A stretch of 64,000 bases of DNA from Pseudomonadota bacterium (GTDB lineage Bacteria; Pseudomonadota; Gammaproteobacteria; Burkholderiales; Burkholderiaceae_F). Position 1 is the stretch's first letter. Each line of letters begins with the position of its first letter. A model generated the notes under the pieces. It did not search any database and had not been told where the DNA came from. It saw only the letters and a list, made by a program, of their open reading frames with translations. Where the stretch lies: the NCBI GenBank assembly GCA_021825945.1, contig JAKAFN010000010.1, positions 1 to 64,000 on the forward strand. Reading direction: 5' to 3'. This document shows, piece after piece, positions 1 to 10,910 of the stretch. The position numbers were made by a program, and so were the translations under genes.

Positions 1-2687
1 GATTGACCGTCAGCGCACGGCCATCCGCCCGCAACATCACATCCCGGGGGCGATCGATCCTGCACCCCTCCGCTACCGCGCGCCGGTCCAGTTCCGCGTA
101 CAGATCCGCGAACTGCCGGCCATAGATCTCATGCCAGGAACGGCCAAGCACTTGTTGCCGGGAAAGCCCGGTGAGGGCCTCGCCGGCGCGGTTCATGCTG
201 ACGAAGCGACCGGTCGCCGCATCCCGCACCGAAACGAGGACCGGCAGGCTTTCGATCACGAGGTCGAGATGGTTGCGCACGCGGCGCAATTCCTCCTCCG
301 ACCGGTGCCGCGCGTCGACGTCGGTGAGCGCCACGATCATGCCGCGCTCCGGTGCGCCGGATTCGATGAGCCCGGCATTTCCGGCGCACCAGAACACACT
401 ATCGTCGGCACGCCGCATCGGCAACTCGAAGCTCGCACGTCCGCCATGGCCGTCTACGGGCGGCGCCGACGAAACCTGCGAGAGCACCCGCGCCCATGCC
501 GCCGGCTCGACGAAAAGCGACCCGAACTGCACTTCACCGAGATCCGCCGCAGGAAAGCCGAACAACCGTTCGCCGGCTGCATTCGCCTTGACGATCAAAT
601 CGTTGGCGACATAAACGATCGCCACCAGCGCATTGTCGAATATCAACTGCAGTTCATTGAGCGCGTTGCGCAGTTCCCGCTCGGAACGCTTGCGCTGATC
701 GATGTCGACGAAGGCGAAGATGTATCCCAGATCGGGACGATCGGGGTTGACCGCGCGCCCCTGGACGGCGACCCAGATCGGGTCACCGCTGCGGCGGCAC
801 ATGTAGAGCTCGAACTCACACGTTCCGCGGTCGCGGATCTCCGGGATGCGTTCATCGAGCGCCGCAAGCAGCAGCCGGTCGGTCGGATGTGCGAAAAGCT
901 GGATCTGCCCCACCAGCATTCCCGGCTCGCAACCGAGCAGTTCCTCCATCGCCGCATTGGCGCGCAGGATGTTGCCGTCCCGCACGAACAGCAAACCGAC
1001 CAGCGCGGTATCGAAGATCAGCCGGCTCTCGACGAGCAGGCGCTGCAGGCGCTCCTCATAGTGCTTGCGATCCGTGAAGTTCTCCAGCACCAGCAGAATC
1101 TCCCGGGGGCCCTGCGGGTCGCCCATCGATCGCCAGACGAGGTTCACCCACCGCGTCTGGCCTGCCGGATCCGTCAACCGGCGCGCCGGCTCGGTGACCG
1201 ATGCGCCCTGCCCACCATCCCGCGCCACTGCCGTACGTGCGCGCAGACTTGCCTCGGCGTCGTCGGCATGGAACAGTCGGGACGGATCCTGGCCGGACAG
1301 CTCCGCCTCGCTGCGGCCCAGCAAGGCACATGCACTCCGGTTGGCGCGCGTGATGCGGAATTCCGCGTCCAGGAGAAGGAACCCCACCGGGCTTTCATTG
1401 AAGATGCTCGATAGGCGATTATTGTTTTCCGCCAGAACCGATTCGAAGCGCTTACGATCCGAGATGTCGCGCACGAGCAGGAAAATGAACTCCCGCTCGC
1501 CATGCTCGACGCGCTGCAGCACGACATCGACGGCGAATTCCGTCCCGGCGCGTGTCCGGTACCGCGTTTCCCCATGAAAGGAGCCGCGAACGTGCAGTCG
1601 CTCCAGCACCTCGGCAAACCGCGCCGAGTCGAGATTGGCATCGATCGCATCGAGCCGCATGCCGGTGATCTGGTCGCGCGAATACCCCAACCACGACAGG
1701 GCCGTTTCGTTCGCATCGACGATCGATCCGTCGCGACGGATTTCCAGCACCATTTCTCCGGCCCGCTCGAGCGCCTGGCGCAGCGCCGCCAGCGAGGTCT
1801 CCGCAAACCGTTCCCGATCCAGTCGCTCGACCGTCAGGAACACGCCGTTGAATTCGCCGCGCGCGTTGAGCAGCGGCGTCCGCCGCTCCCGCACCCAGGA
1901 GAGATCGCCGCCCGCAAACTGGTACTCGACCTGGTGCGAACTGCGCAGCTCGTTGTCGCGCATGCGGATCAGGGAACGCATGACGTCCGGCTGCCCGCTC
2001 AGATCGAACGCCTCGTCGAGGCGCCGGCCGAGCAGGTCCCGCTGCTCCACCCCGAGCATCTGGGTCATATACGCATTGCAGCGGACGTACCGCAGATTGC
2101 GGTCGAGCACGGCCATGCCGATCCGCGCGCTCGACATCAGGGTGGAAACCAGGGAATCGGCCGCCCGGTTGGCACGCATGGCGCTACGCGGAACCGTGAT
2201 GTCGCGGGCGAACGCCGTGACGTGTCCCGCCTCGCCGTACCCGTCGGGCTCGACGTAGAGACGCACCTCGAAATTCTTCGCGCCGGTGGGGTAGGGGTAG
2301 ATGAACTTGAATGTCCGACCTTCGAGCGTATCGAATGCCGCGGCAAGCTTCCCCTCCCACAGCGGGGCAAACTCCTGCATGGGCTCGACCGCCATCAGCC
2401 GGCGCCCGACGATCTCCGCCCGGCTGACGCCCAAGGCCTGGACCGCTGCGGAATTGACGTAGATCACGACGAGCGCGCGATCGAACCGCAGAACCGCGTC
2501 CGGAAGCTCGTCGAACAGTGCGGCGGGCGGCGCCGACGACCGCGGTCCCCGCGGAGTCCCGGCATTCTCGACACCCGAATCGGGCGCAGACTGCGCGGGC
2601 ACTGCGGGCACCGCATCACCAACCGCTTCGGGGGAAGGGTCGAACAGGATCGCGGCCGAGTCCACCAACCGTGCATCAAACGTCATG
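1..2687 (-). CDS. Multi-PAS-domain sensor protein, C-terminus beyond left window edge (partial)
   Basis: Manual translation of the minus strand from ATG at 2687 (MTFDARLVDSAAILFDPSPEA...) stays open to position 1. Repeated PAS/PAC-like segments (e.g. 'LQLIFDNALVAIVYVANDLIVKANAAGERLFGF', 'FIFLLVRDISDRKRFE'). Absent from the ORF track because no stop lies in the window. Confidence 0.85.
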
Positions 2688-2818
2688 ATCGAGTCCGCCG
2701 CGCCAAAATCCCATCCACCGAAGCGGTACGTTCCCGCGAAACGGTCATAAGAATACCGGATCCGGCGCAGACAGACCCCAGGAATTGGGGGTTCGATGAG
2801 GGTCGGAGCCCCATCGGA

Positions 2819-3730
2819 TCAGATGTAGTTGAACAGCGACAGTTTGGAAATCGCCGAGTAGCTCTGCAACGCCGCCTGGAACTGGGTCTGCTGCTGCGAA
2901 AGCTGGGACGCCGCCTGCGCGTAGTTGGTGTCGACGATGTTACCGGACTGCGTCTGATCCTGGAGGGTTTGGGAGGCTCCGATGTTGCCGTATGCGGTCA
3001 GCGCCTGCATGCCGGCGCCCATCGACGCCTGGGTCGTCCCCAACGCGGTGATCGCCTGGTCCACCTGGGTCAGCACCGAACCCGATTGGCTCGCCGGATT
3101 CGACGACTGCAGGGCGTTGATGGCGTTGCCGACCATCTGGAACACCGACTGGGTGCCGCCGCTGCCGTTCGGGATGTTCATGAACACGCTCTGCCCGGAA
3201 TACTTGCTCTGTACGGTGTTGGCAACGGAAACCTGCAACTGCTGGTTGATGCTGTCGCCGTTATAGGACACGGCGTTGCCGCTCTGGGAGAACGGCGGGG
3301 TGTTGTTGACGGAGCCGCCGAACAGGTAGCCGCCCTGGCCGTCGCCGGAATTGCCGAGCGAGACCAGTTCGTTGAGATTTTGCTGCACCTGGGCCGCCAT
3401 CGCGGTGTATTGGGCGGGACTGTTTGTACTGTTTCCCGCCTGCACCATCGTGGTGCGGATGCTCTGCAACACATCGAGCATCTGCGTCAGCGCCGACGAC
3501 CCCATGTTGAGCAGGCTGTTGGCCTGCGTCTGATTGCTCTTGTACTGCCCGAGTTGCGAAATGTCGCTCTGCAGCGAGGAAGCGATGGCGGCGCCGACCG
3601 GGTTGTCGGCCGGCGAGTTGATCTGCTTCCCGCTCGAAAGCTGGGCAGTTGTGTTCATGACCGCAGCCTGATCGGCCATGATGCTCTGGGTGCTGCTCTG
3701 ATATATCGTGGAGGTGGCGATGCGGATCAT
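2819..3730 (-). CDS. flgL: Flagellar hook-associated protein 3 FlgL
   Basis: MIRIATSTIYQSSTQSIMADQAAVMNTTAQLSSGKQINSPADNPVGAA; flagellin-like N/C termini; downstream of flgK. Confidence 0.93.
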   Translation of the reverse strand: MIRIATSTIYQSSTQSIMADQAAVMNTTAQLSSGKQINSPADNPVGAAIASSLQSDISQLGQYKSNQTQANSLLNMGSSALTQMLDVLQSIRTTMVQAGNSTNSPAQYTAMAAQVQQNLNELVSLGNSGDGQGGYLFGGSVNNTPPFSQSGNAVSYNGDSINQQLQVSVANTVQSKYSGQSVFMNIPNGSGGTQSVFQMVGNAINALQSSNPASQSGSVLTQVDQAITALGTTQASMGAGMQALTAYGNIGASQTLQDQTQSGNIVDTNYAQAASQLSQQQTQFQAALQSYSAISKLSLFNYI

Positions 3731-3743
3731 GGTGGGTTTCCCG

Positions 3744-5717
3744 TTACGCCGAAGAGGCTACCTGCAGGACCGTGTTGAAAATCGTGTTTGCCGTCTGAAT
3801 GATGGTCGCGGCGGCCTGATACTGCTGCTGGTACTGAAGTAGATTGGCCGCTTCCTCGTTGAGGTTGACGCCCGAAACGGATGCCTGTGCCGCCGATGCG
3901 CTCTGCAACAGCGCGTCGGCCGAGGTCTGGGTCGTCTGCGCCGTCGAGGTCATCGATCCGACGTCGCCGACCGTTGCCGCATAGGCGTTGTCGAGCGTGG
4001 CGCCGGTCGCCAGCGTCAGCGTCTGCGCCTGACCCATGAGCAAAGCGTTGCGATTGTCGCCGCTCGACGACCCCGTCGGCGCGACCGTGACGGCATCACC
4101 GGCGACCGGCGTGCCGTTGAGCGTCAGCGACCATCCGTTGACGTTGATCGGCTGCCCGGGCGTATAACTCTGCGGCGCACTGGTCGTGTGCGTCACCGAA
4201 TCGGTATAGGTGTATTGCGTCGCGCTCGAGAAATTGATCGTCACCGGATCCTGCAAATTCGGATTGGGCCCATAGGAAGTCGGTGCGGCCGCGGAGGGCG
4301 TGCTCGATCCTGCGGCCAGCGGCTGCAGACCCAGATTGGCCACCGAGATCGAACTGCCCGCAGCCAGGCTCGTCGACACGTTCAGCGGGCTTGCCGCGGC
4401 GATCTGGCTGCCGTTGGTGATGGCGACGTTCAGGTTCTGCGCGCCGTTACGCACCGGCTGGATGGTGAAGACATCGCCGCTGTTCGCCGTGCCGCTGAGC
4501 TGGATCGTCACGCCGTTGATGGTCTGCGGCATCGATGCATACGTCGTCTGCTGCCCGTCCGAGAGCTGGGTGACGACGTACTGCCGGCTCGCGCCGCTGC
4601 CCTGCACGCTCAACTGATAATCGGACGGCTGCAACTGCGTGACGTTGCTGTAGCTCGCCGTGACCGTGGCCGTTCCGGTGTTGGCGCTCCCCGCCACCAC
4701 GGGAATCGCCGGCATGGGCGAGAATAAGTTGGCGCTGAACAGTCCGGGATTGTTCGCAGCCGAATTGCCGTTCAGGTCCTGGCCCTGCGCCTGGACCGCG
4801 TTCATCTGCGCCGACATCACCACCGCGAGCTGGCCGATCTGGTTTTCGACGCTCGGGATGGTCTGGTTCTGGAATTGCAAGAGGGCACCGATCGCCCCAC
4901 CGCCGGTGTTGCCGGCCTCGAGGGGAATGATGGTGCTGCCGCTGGTCGTCCCGACGATGGTGTTCTGCGGATTGTTCGGATCCGGCCCCTGTGCCAACGG
5001 ATAGGCCTTGGCCCCCACCACCAGCGGCTGGCCGTTGGCCAGATAGACGTTGATCGCCCCGCCCTGCGCGGTCGTGGTGACGCCGACGGCCTTGTTCAGG
5101 GTCAGGATGTCCTGATTGCGCTGGTCTAGCAGCGAGTTCGGCATTCCCCCCGCCGCCTGCGCCGCCGCGATCTGGCTGTTGAGGTTCGCGATGTCGGCGA
5201 TCGTCGTGTTCGCGGTCGTGATCTGCTGTGCAATCTGCTGCGTGGTGCTCTGACCCAACTGCTGCAGCTGGGCATACATGCCGTTGAACTGGCCCGCCAT
5301 CTGCTGCGCGGCCGACAACATGCTCTGCCGCGTCGCGGCGCTGCCCGGATTTGCGCTCACCGCCTGCACCTGCGAAAAGAAATTGTCCATCGCCGTGCTC
5401 AGGCCCGTGGTCGGATCGGCAAACATGCTGTTGATCTGCCCCAGCAGCTGCGCCGCGGTGTCGGCCTGCCCGGCCTGCGCCTGCGCCGCGTTCGTCTGCT
5501 GACCGAGGAGGTCGCTGTACATGCGGGTGACCCCGGTGACGTCGACGCCGCTTCCCATGTACATCGCCCCCACCCCGGTTTCGACCTGGGTGGCGAACGT
5601 CGCAATCTGGCGGGAATACCCCGGGGTATTCACGTTGGCGATGTTGTTGCCAGTCGTCTGCAACGCGACGTACGCCGCGTCGATCGCGCTGGACCCGATG
5701 GAGAGCAATCCGCTCAT
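3744..5717 (-). CDS. flgK: Flagellar hook-associated protein 1 FlgK
   Basis: MSGLLSIGSSAIDAAYVALQTTGNNIANVNTPGYSRQ; synteny. Confidence 0.96.
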   Translation of the reverse strand: MSGLLSIGSSAIDAAYVALQTTGNNIANVNTPGYSRQIATFATQVETGVGAMYMGSGVDVTGVTRMYSDLLGQQTNAAQAQAGQADTAAQLLGQINSMFADPTTGLSTAMDNFFSQVQAVSANPGSAATRQSMLSAAQQMAGQFNGMYAQLQQLGQSTTQQIAQQITTANTTIADIANLNSQIAAAQAAGGMPNSLLDQRNQDILTLNKAVGVTTTAQGGAINVYLANGQPLVVGAKAYPLAQGPDPNNPQNTIVGTTSGSTIIPLEAGNTGGGAIGALLQFQNQTIPSVENQIGQLAVVMSAQMNAVQAQGQDLNGNSAANNPGLFSANLFSPMPAIPVVAGSANTGTATVTASYSNVTQLQPSDYQLSVQGSGASRQYVVTQLSDGQQTTYASMPQTINGVTIQLSGTANSGDVFTIQPVRNGAQNLNVAITNGSQIAAASPLNVSTSLAAGSSISVANLGLQPLAAGSSTPSAAAPTSYGPNPNLQDPVTINFSSATQYTYTDSVTHTTSAPQSYTPGQPINVNGWSLTLNGTPVAGDAVTVAPTGSSSGDNRNALLMGQAQTLTLATGATLDNAYAATVGDVGSMTSTAQTTQTSADALLQSASAAQASVSGVNLNEEAANLLQYQQQYQAAATIIQTANTIFNTVLQVASSA

Positions 5718-5757
5718 GGCTTTGCGTTCCGGTCAAAAAGGGCGATGACAACCGGCC

Positions 5758-6204
5758 TTACCGCCCTCCTTTTTCGCTATTTACGGCATTTTTCGCCGAT
5801 CCTTGAATCGCGCCCGCCGCCTGGATGACCTGCAGCATCGGCGGCGCGCCGGCGGATGGTGCGGCGGGGCTTGTGCCCGCCTGGGAGGTATCCTGACGCA
5901 ACTGGCGGGCGATCATCTGCGCGAGCCCGGTCCCCTGATTCTGGGCGATGGTCTGCGCCAACTGGGTATCGAGCATCTGCTGGTAGGTGTCCTGCTCCGG
6001 CGAGTCGAGCAGCCCGGACTTCATGGTCGCTTCGCGCATGCTCTTCAGGACCGACTGCAGGAACAGCGCCTCGAACTGCTTGGAAACCTGGGTAACCGCC
6101 TTCGCCGGATCCTTGCTCGCCAAGCGACTCAGGCTGTCCAGGGAGTGCGAGTCGGCGGCAAGTCCGCCGATCATCGTGCCCGTCTGTGCGATGCCGATGC
6201 CCAT
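5758..6204 (-). CDS. flgJ: Rod-binding protein FlgJ, single-domain (no muramidase domain)
   Basis: MGIGIAQTGTMIGG...AVTQVSKQFEALFLQSVLKSMREATMKSGLLDSPEQDTYQQMLDTQLAQ; ATGA overlap with the flgI stop. The track ORF 5758..7566 is an over-extended start. Confidence 0.9.
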   Translation of the reverse strand: MGIGIAQTGTMIGGLAADSHSLDSLSRLASKDPAKAVTQVSKQFEALFLQSVLKSMREATMKSGLLDSPEQDTYQQMLDTQLAQTIAQNQGTGLAQMIARQLRQDTSQAGTSPAAPSAGAPPMLQVIQAAGAIQGSAKNAVNSEKGGR

Positions 6205-7340
6205 CAGATCACCTCGAGGTCGGCCTTCAGGGCGCCTGCCGCCTTGAGCGCCTGCAGGATCGAGACCAGGTCCGCCGGATTCGCGCCCAGCGCGTTCAGC
6301 GCATTGACGAGGTCGGAGAGATTCGCGGTCTGCGGCACCTGCATCAGACTGCCGCCTTGCTGCTTGACATTGATGCTGCTCTGCTGGGTCACCACGGTCT
6401 GGCCTCCCGACAGCGCCCCCGGCTGCGATACCACCGGCGTCGTCGAAATGGTGACCGAGAGATTGCCGTGCGCGACCGCGGCCGGCTCCAAGGTAACCAT
6501 ACGGTTCATCACGATCGAGCCGGTGCGCGCATTGATGATGACCCGTGCCGGCGGATCCGCCAGCGCCACGTCGACCGCCTCGACGCGCGCCATGAAATCC
6601 ACCCGCGCATTCGGATCCGCCGGCGCCTTGACGTCGATCGTGCGTCCGTCCTGCGCGGCGGCCGTTCCCGCCCCGAGTCTGGCATTGATGGCCGTGGCCA
6701 CCGCCGCGGCGGTGCCGAAATCCGTGCTGTTCAGTTCGAGCGCCAGCATACCGCCGCGCTCGAACGGACTCGCGACCGCGCGCTCCACCGTCGCGCCATC
6801 CGGAACCCGGCCGGCCGCCAACTGGTTGATCTGGACCTTGGAGCCGTTCTGCGACGCCCCCGCGCCGCCGATCACGACGTTGCCCTGCGCAACGGCATAG
6901 ACCGTGCCGTCGACCCCCTTGAGCGGAGTCATGAGCAAGGTTCCTCCACGCAGACTGGTCGCCGTACCCAGCGCCGAGACCGTGACATCGATCCGCTGCC
7001 CCGGCTGCGCGAACGCCGGCAGCGTCGCCGTCACCATCACCGCGGCAATGTCGGTCAGCATCATGCTGGCCGTCGCGGACGGCGGAATGGTGATACCGAG
7101 ATTCTGGAGCATGCTCTGCAAGCTCTGGACCGTGAACGGCGTCATCATCGTCTGGTCGCCGCTGTTGTCGAGCCCGACCACCAAGCCATAACCGATCAGC
7201 GCATTGCCTCGGACGCCGCGCACGCTCGCCAGGTCGCGGACGTGCTCGGCCTGCGCCGGGACCGCCCCCAGGACCCCCAGGACGCAGACCAGGGCTGCCG
7301 CGAGAATTCGGCGCCAATTGTTGGGCAGGAAGGTGTTCAT
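6204..7340 (-). CDS. flgI: Flagellar P-ring protein FlgI
   Basis: MNTFLPNNWRRILAAALVCVLGVLGAVPAQAEHVRDLASVRGVRGNALIGYGLVVGLDNSGDQTMMTPFTVQSL; ATGA overlap with flgH. Confidence 0.96.
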   Translation of the reverse strand: MNTFLPNNWRRILAAALVCVLGVLGAVPAQAEHVRDLASVRGVRGNALIGYGLVVGLDNSGDQTMMTPFTVQSLQSMLQNLGITIPPSATASMMLTDIAAVMVTATLPAFAQPGQRIDVTVSALGTATSLRGGTLLMTPLKGVDGTVYAVAQGNVVIGGAGASQNGSKVQINQLAAGRVPDGATVERAVASPFERGGMLALELNSTDFGTAAAVATAINARLGAGTAAAQDGRTIDVKAPADPNARVDFMARVEAVDVALADPPARVIINARTGSIVMNRMVTLEPAAVAHGNLSVTISTTPVVSQPGALSGGQTVVTQQSSINVKQQGGSLMQVPQTANLSDLVNALNALGANPADLVSILQALKAAGALKADLEVI

Positions 7341-8008
7341 CAGAATGGCGACCACGAATTGAAGAATCGGCCGAACCAACCCTGGATCTGCGACTGTTCG
7401 ATGTTGCCGCCACCGCGATAGTCCAGGCGAACGTCGGCGAGTTGGGTCGAATTGATGAGGTTTCCCGGCTGGATGAATTCGGGGTTGACCACCCCCGTGA
7501 GCTTGAGCTTTTCCGAATTACGGCGGATCCCGATCTGTTTTTCGCCGGCGACCACCAGATTGCCATTTGGCAACACTTCCGTCACCGTGACGGTGATCGT
7601 CCCGGTGAAGTTGTCGGTGGACGTGGTCTGCCCGGTACCGGCGAAGGAATTGTCGCCGGCACCGTTGGCGTTCCAGCCGTGGAACCCGATGCCGGCAACC
7701 GACACCCCCGGCACCTGCGACGCAAAGCTGGTTTTCTTGTCCGTTGCCGAATTGGCGCTCTGCGCGGCATTCAGGTTTTCGGCGATCTGCACGGTCAGGA
7801 TGTCGCCGACCGCGCGCGGCTTCGGATCCGAAAACAGGTCGACATTGCCCGCGGTGCGAAAGATCGATCCGGTCGGCGCGACATATTGGTCGTAGGGCGC
7901 CGCGCGCGCGGTCATCGGCACGTTTTCCGATACCGGGGCGCGCGGTTCGGCACAGGCGCCGAGCAACAGCACCGAAAAAAGGATTGTGGCGACGGCGGGC
8001 GAACGCAT
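7340..8008 (-). CDS. flgH: Flagellar L-ring lipoprotein FlgH
   Basis: Lipobox MRSPAVATILFSVLLLGACAE; GDILTVQIAENLNAAQSANS...; synteny. Confidence 0.95.
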   Translation of the reverse strand: MRSPAVATILFSVLLLGACAEPRAPVSENVPMTARAAPYDQYVAPTGSIFRTAGNVDLFSDPKPRAVGDILTVQIAENLNAAQSANSATDKKTSFASQVPGVSVAGIGFHGWNANGAGDNSFAGTGQTTSTDNFTGTITVTVTEVLPNGNLVVAGEKQIGIRRNSEKLKLTGVVNPEFIQPGNLINSTQLADVRLDYRGGGNIEQSQIQGWFGRFFNSWSPF

Positions 8009-8027
8009 GATCCGGCTCCTGCTTGCG

Positions 8028-8810
8028 TCACAAGGTGCTGAGCTTCGCCAGCATCGAGTCGGCGGTCGAGACCGACTTCGAATTCATCTCATAGGCACGC
8101 TGGGTCTGGATCATCTTCACCAGCTCCGAAACGACATTGACATTGCTCGATTCGAGGTACCCCTGTTGAAGAAGTCCGGCACCATTGAGGCCGGGGGTGG
8201 TGAGGATCGGCGTTCCCGAGGACATCGTCTGCTGAAACAGATTCTGTCCATATGGCTGCAGACCCGAGGGATTGATGAATAGCGTCAACTGCAGCGCCCC
8301 CACCTTCTGCGCGGTCGAACTCCCCGGCAGCGTCACGCTCACCGTACCGTCCTGGCCGATGGTGACGGAAGTGGCGTTGGGCGGAATGGTGATCGGCGGC
8401 GACACGAAATATCCCGAACTCGTGACCAACTGACCGACATTGTTCAGGTGCAGCGATCCATCGCGGGTGTAGGCCAGGGTTCCATCAGGGAGCTGAACCT
8501 GGATGAAGCCGTTGCCGTTGATCGCGACGTCGAGCTGATTGCCGGTGTTCTGCAGATTCCCTTGCGTGAACATCGCTTCCGTCGCCACCGGCTGCACGCC
8601 GGTTCCGACCTGCAGTCCGGTCGGCAGGTAGGTCTGCTGGGAAGAATTGGCCCCCGGCTGGCGCAGATTCTGGTACAGGAGGTCCTGGAACTCGACGCGC
8701 GAGGATTTGAATCCGGTCGTGTCGACGTTGGCGAGGTTGTTGGAAATCACGTCCAGCTGCATTTGCTGGGCGTTCATCCCCGTTTGGGCGATCCATAAGC
8801 TTCTGATCAT
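8028..8810 (-). CDS. flgG: Flagellar distal rod protein FlgG
   Basis: [49 protein letters not shown]. Confidence 0.96.
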   Translation of the reverse strand: MIRSLWIAQTGMNAQQMQLDVISNNLANVDTTGFKSSRVEFQDLLYQNLRQPGANSSQQTYLPTGLQVGTGVQPVATEAMFTQGNLQNTGNQLDVAINGNGFIQVQLPDGTLAYTRDGSLHLNNVGQLVTSSGYFVSPPITIPPNATSVTIGQDGTVSVTLPGSSTAQKVGALQLTLFINPSGLQPYGQNLFQQTMSSGTPILTTPGLNGAGLLQQGYLESSNVNVVSELVKMIQTQRAYEMNSKSVSTADSMLAKLSTL

Positions 8811-8838
8811 TGCTCTTCTCCAAAGCCGATGTCGGCGC

Positions 8839-9579
8839 CTAGGCGGACACCAGGGTTTCGGCCTTTTGATCGTTTTGCTCCGCCGTGGTCAGCAGATTCA
8901 TCTGCATCTCGTACTGCCGCGAGGCTTCGATCATTCCGGTCATCGCGCCGATGACGTTGACGTTACTGCCTTCCAAGGCATCACTCACCAGTTGGACGGT
9001 CGGATCCGCGCTTGCCGGCTGACCGTCCTGAGTACGAAACAGACCGTCCGCTCCCTTGATCAGATTGCTTGCGGGCGGATTGACCATCTTGAGCTGTCCG
9101 ACGACGATGGGAACCGGCGCCACGGTGGTCTGCACGCTCACGGTCCCGTTCGGAGCGATCGTCACCGAGGCGGCATTGATCGGTATCGCAATCGGGCCGT
9201 TCACCCCTTGCACCTGACCGATTCCCGGCAACTGCAGCGTTCCGTCGGATCCGACCTGGAACGCGCCGTTGCGCGTATAGGCTTCCGTGCCGTCGGGCGC
9301 CTGGACGGTGAACCATCCCACCCCTTTGATCGCGGCGTCGAGGCTGTTGCCCGTCGTTTCGATCGGTCCCTGGCTGAAGTCCGACCCGGTCGTCGTCTCC
9401 ACCGCGAACACCCGGGTTCCCGGCTGCGCGGTCTGCCCTTGAATCGGGACCGCCCGCATCGCGGCAAAATCGGCGCGGAACCCCGTGGTATCGACGTTGG
9501 CGAGGTTGTTCGCCAGAATGGCCTGGCGCGAGAACAAATACTGCGCGCCGGTCATCGCGGTATAGATCAAACGGTCCAT
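8839..9579 (-). CDS. flgF: Flagellar proximal rod protein FlgF
   Basis: [43 protein letters not shown]. Confidence 0.95.
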   Translation of the reverse strand: MDRLIYTAMTGAQYLFSRQAILANNLANVDTTGFRADFAAMRAVPIQGQTAQPGTRVFAVETTTGSDFSQGPIETTGNSLDAAIKGVGWFTVQAPDGTEAYTRNGAFQVGSDGTLQLPGIGQVQGVNGPIAIPINAASVTIAPNGTVSVQTTVAPVPIVVGQLKMVNPPASNLIKGADGLFRTQDGQPASADPTVQLVSDALEGSNVNVIGAMTGMIEASRQYEMQMNLLTTAEQNDQKAETLVSA

Positions 9580-9604
9580 GGCGATACCCCTCCTGCGTCA
9601 CGAA

Positions 9605-10849
9605 TCAGCGCAACGTCATGAGCGTCTGCTGCACCTGGTCCTCGGTCTTGATCATCTCGGCATTGCCCTGATAGGCACGCTGCGCGCTGATCATGTTCAC
9701 GAGTTCGGTGGTCAGGTCTACCGTCGACTGCTCGAGCGCGCCCGACTGCAGTGTCCCGAGCGACCCCGATCCTGGCGCCCCCACTACGGGTGCGCCCGAG
9801 GCCGAGGTTTCCGAGAACTGGTTGTTGCTGAGCGCTGCCAAGCCCTGCGGATTGGTGAAATTGGCCAAGGCGATCTGCCCCTGGGCAACGGTCTGGCCGT
9901 TGGTGTAATTGCCGATGATCGTACCGTCACTGCCGATCGAGAAGCCGGCGAGCTGCCCGGTGGTGTAGCCGTTCTGAACGTTGGAACTGACCGCGAACGG
10001 CACACCGTATTGCGTCGAGGAGGGGAACGAGATCGCGACGTTGACCGGGTTGGCACCGGTGGTGGGCGTGAACGACAGGCTCATCGTTCCCGCCGGATTG
10101 GTGCTGCCGGTGGCCGTCCCGCTGTTGACTCCGGAAAGCGCGCCGGAAGAATTGAAGGTCATGGAACCCAACTGGGTTGGCAGCGCGGTGCCGTCGACCG
10201 TGCCATAGACATCCCACGTCCCCGGCGTCGCGCTGTTGACGAAATACATCGTCAGCGTATGCGAGTTCCCCAATGAATCGTAAAGCGACATCGAGGTCGA
10301 CGAGTTGTAGGTCGTCGGATTCGTCGGGCTGAACGTTCCGGTCGGCGGCGTGGAGTTCGCCGGCAGATTGAGCGTGAAATTTGCCGTCGTGCTCGCCGAG
10401 GGCGGTACCGGAGCCGTGGACAGCGCCAGCGGCTGCGGCGGGGTCGAGGAGATCGATCCGTTCGGACCGGCGGGATATCCGGTGAGTTGCGCACCGGTCG
10501 AGTTGACGATGTCGCCGCTGGCATTGAGCGAGAACTGGCCGTCGCGCGAATACGTGGTTACACCGTTATTGACCTCGCGGAAGAACCCTTGTCCGTTGAT
10601 CGCGATGTCCAAGGGATTGCCGGTCGTGGTGATGTTTCCCTGAGTGAAGATCGGCGCGACCGCCGCCACGCTCGTTCCGATCCCGACCGCGGTGCTGCTG
10701 GACCCCCAAAGCGAGTTGGCATACACATCCGCGAATTCGGCGCGCGCGGTCTTGAATCCGACGGTGGCGGAGTTGGCGATGTTGTTGCCGATGACATCGA
10801 GCGCCTGCGCCGATGCGTCCAACCCCGAGAGTGCCTGTCCGTATCCCAT
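9605..10849 (-). CDS. flgE: Flagellar hook protein FlgE
   Basis: MGYGQALSGLDASAQALDVIGNNIANSATVGFKTARAEFADVYANSL. Confidence 0.95.
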   Translation of the reverse strand: MGYGQALSGLDASAQALDVIGNNIANSATVGFKTARAEFADVYANSLWGSSSTAVGIGTSVAAVAPIFTQGNITTTGNPLDIAINGQGFFREVNNGVTTYSRDGQFSLNASGDIVNSTGAQLTGYPAGPNGSISSTPPQPLALSTAPVPPSASTTANFTLNLPANSTPPTGTFSPTNPTTYNSSTSMSLYDSLGNSHTLTMYFVNSATPGTWDVYGTVDGTALPTQLGSMTFNSSGALSGVNSGTATGSTNPAGTMSLSFTPTTGANPVNVAISFPSSTQYGVPFAVSSNVQNGYTTGQLAGFSIGSDGTIIGNYTNGQTVAQGQIALANFTNPQGLAALSNNQFSETSASGAPVVGAPGSGSLGTLQSGALEQSTVDLTTELVNMISAQRAYQGNAEMIKTEDQVQQTLMTLR

Positions 10850-10910
10850 GTTCGATGTCTCCTGGATGTTCCGACTGCTCTTGCTGCGTTTTGCCGACGG
10901 CGACGCCGCC

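Noticed and set aside
131-3778. Long + strand ORFs 131-1414 and 1502-3778
   Set aside because: Antisense to the multi-PAS gene and flgL; the PAS gene is missing from the ORF track only because it runs off the window edge.
4447-5751. 434-aa minus-strand ORF inside flgK
   Set aside because: Alternate-frame reading of flgK with biased R/G/Q composition.
5758-7566. 602-aa minus-strand ORF extending upstream of flgJ
   Set aside because: N-terminal 450 aa are an out-of-frame reading of flgI/flgH; the true flgJ starts at 6204 with ATGA overlap.
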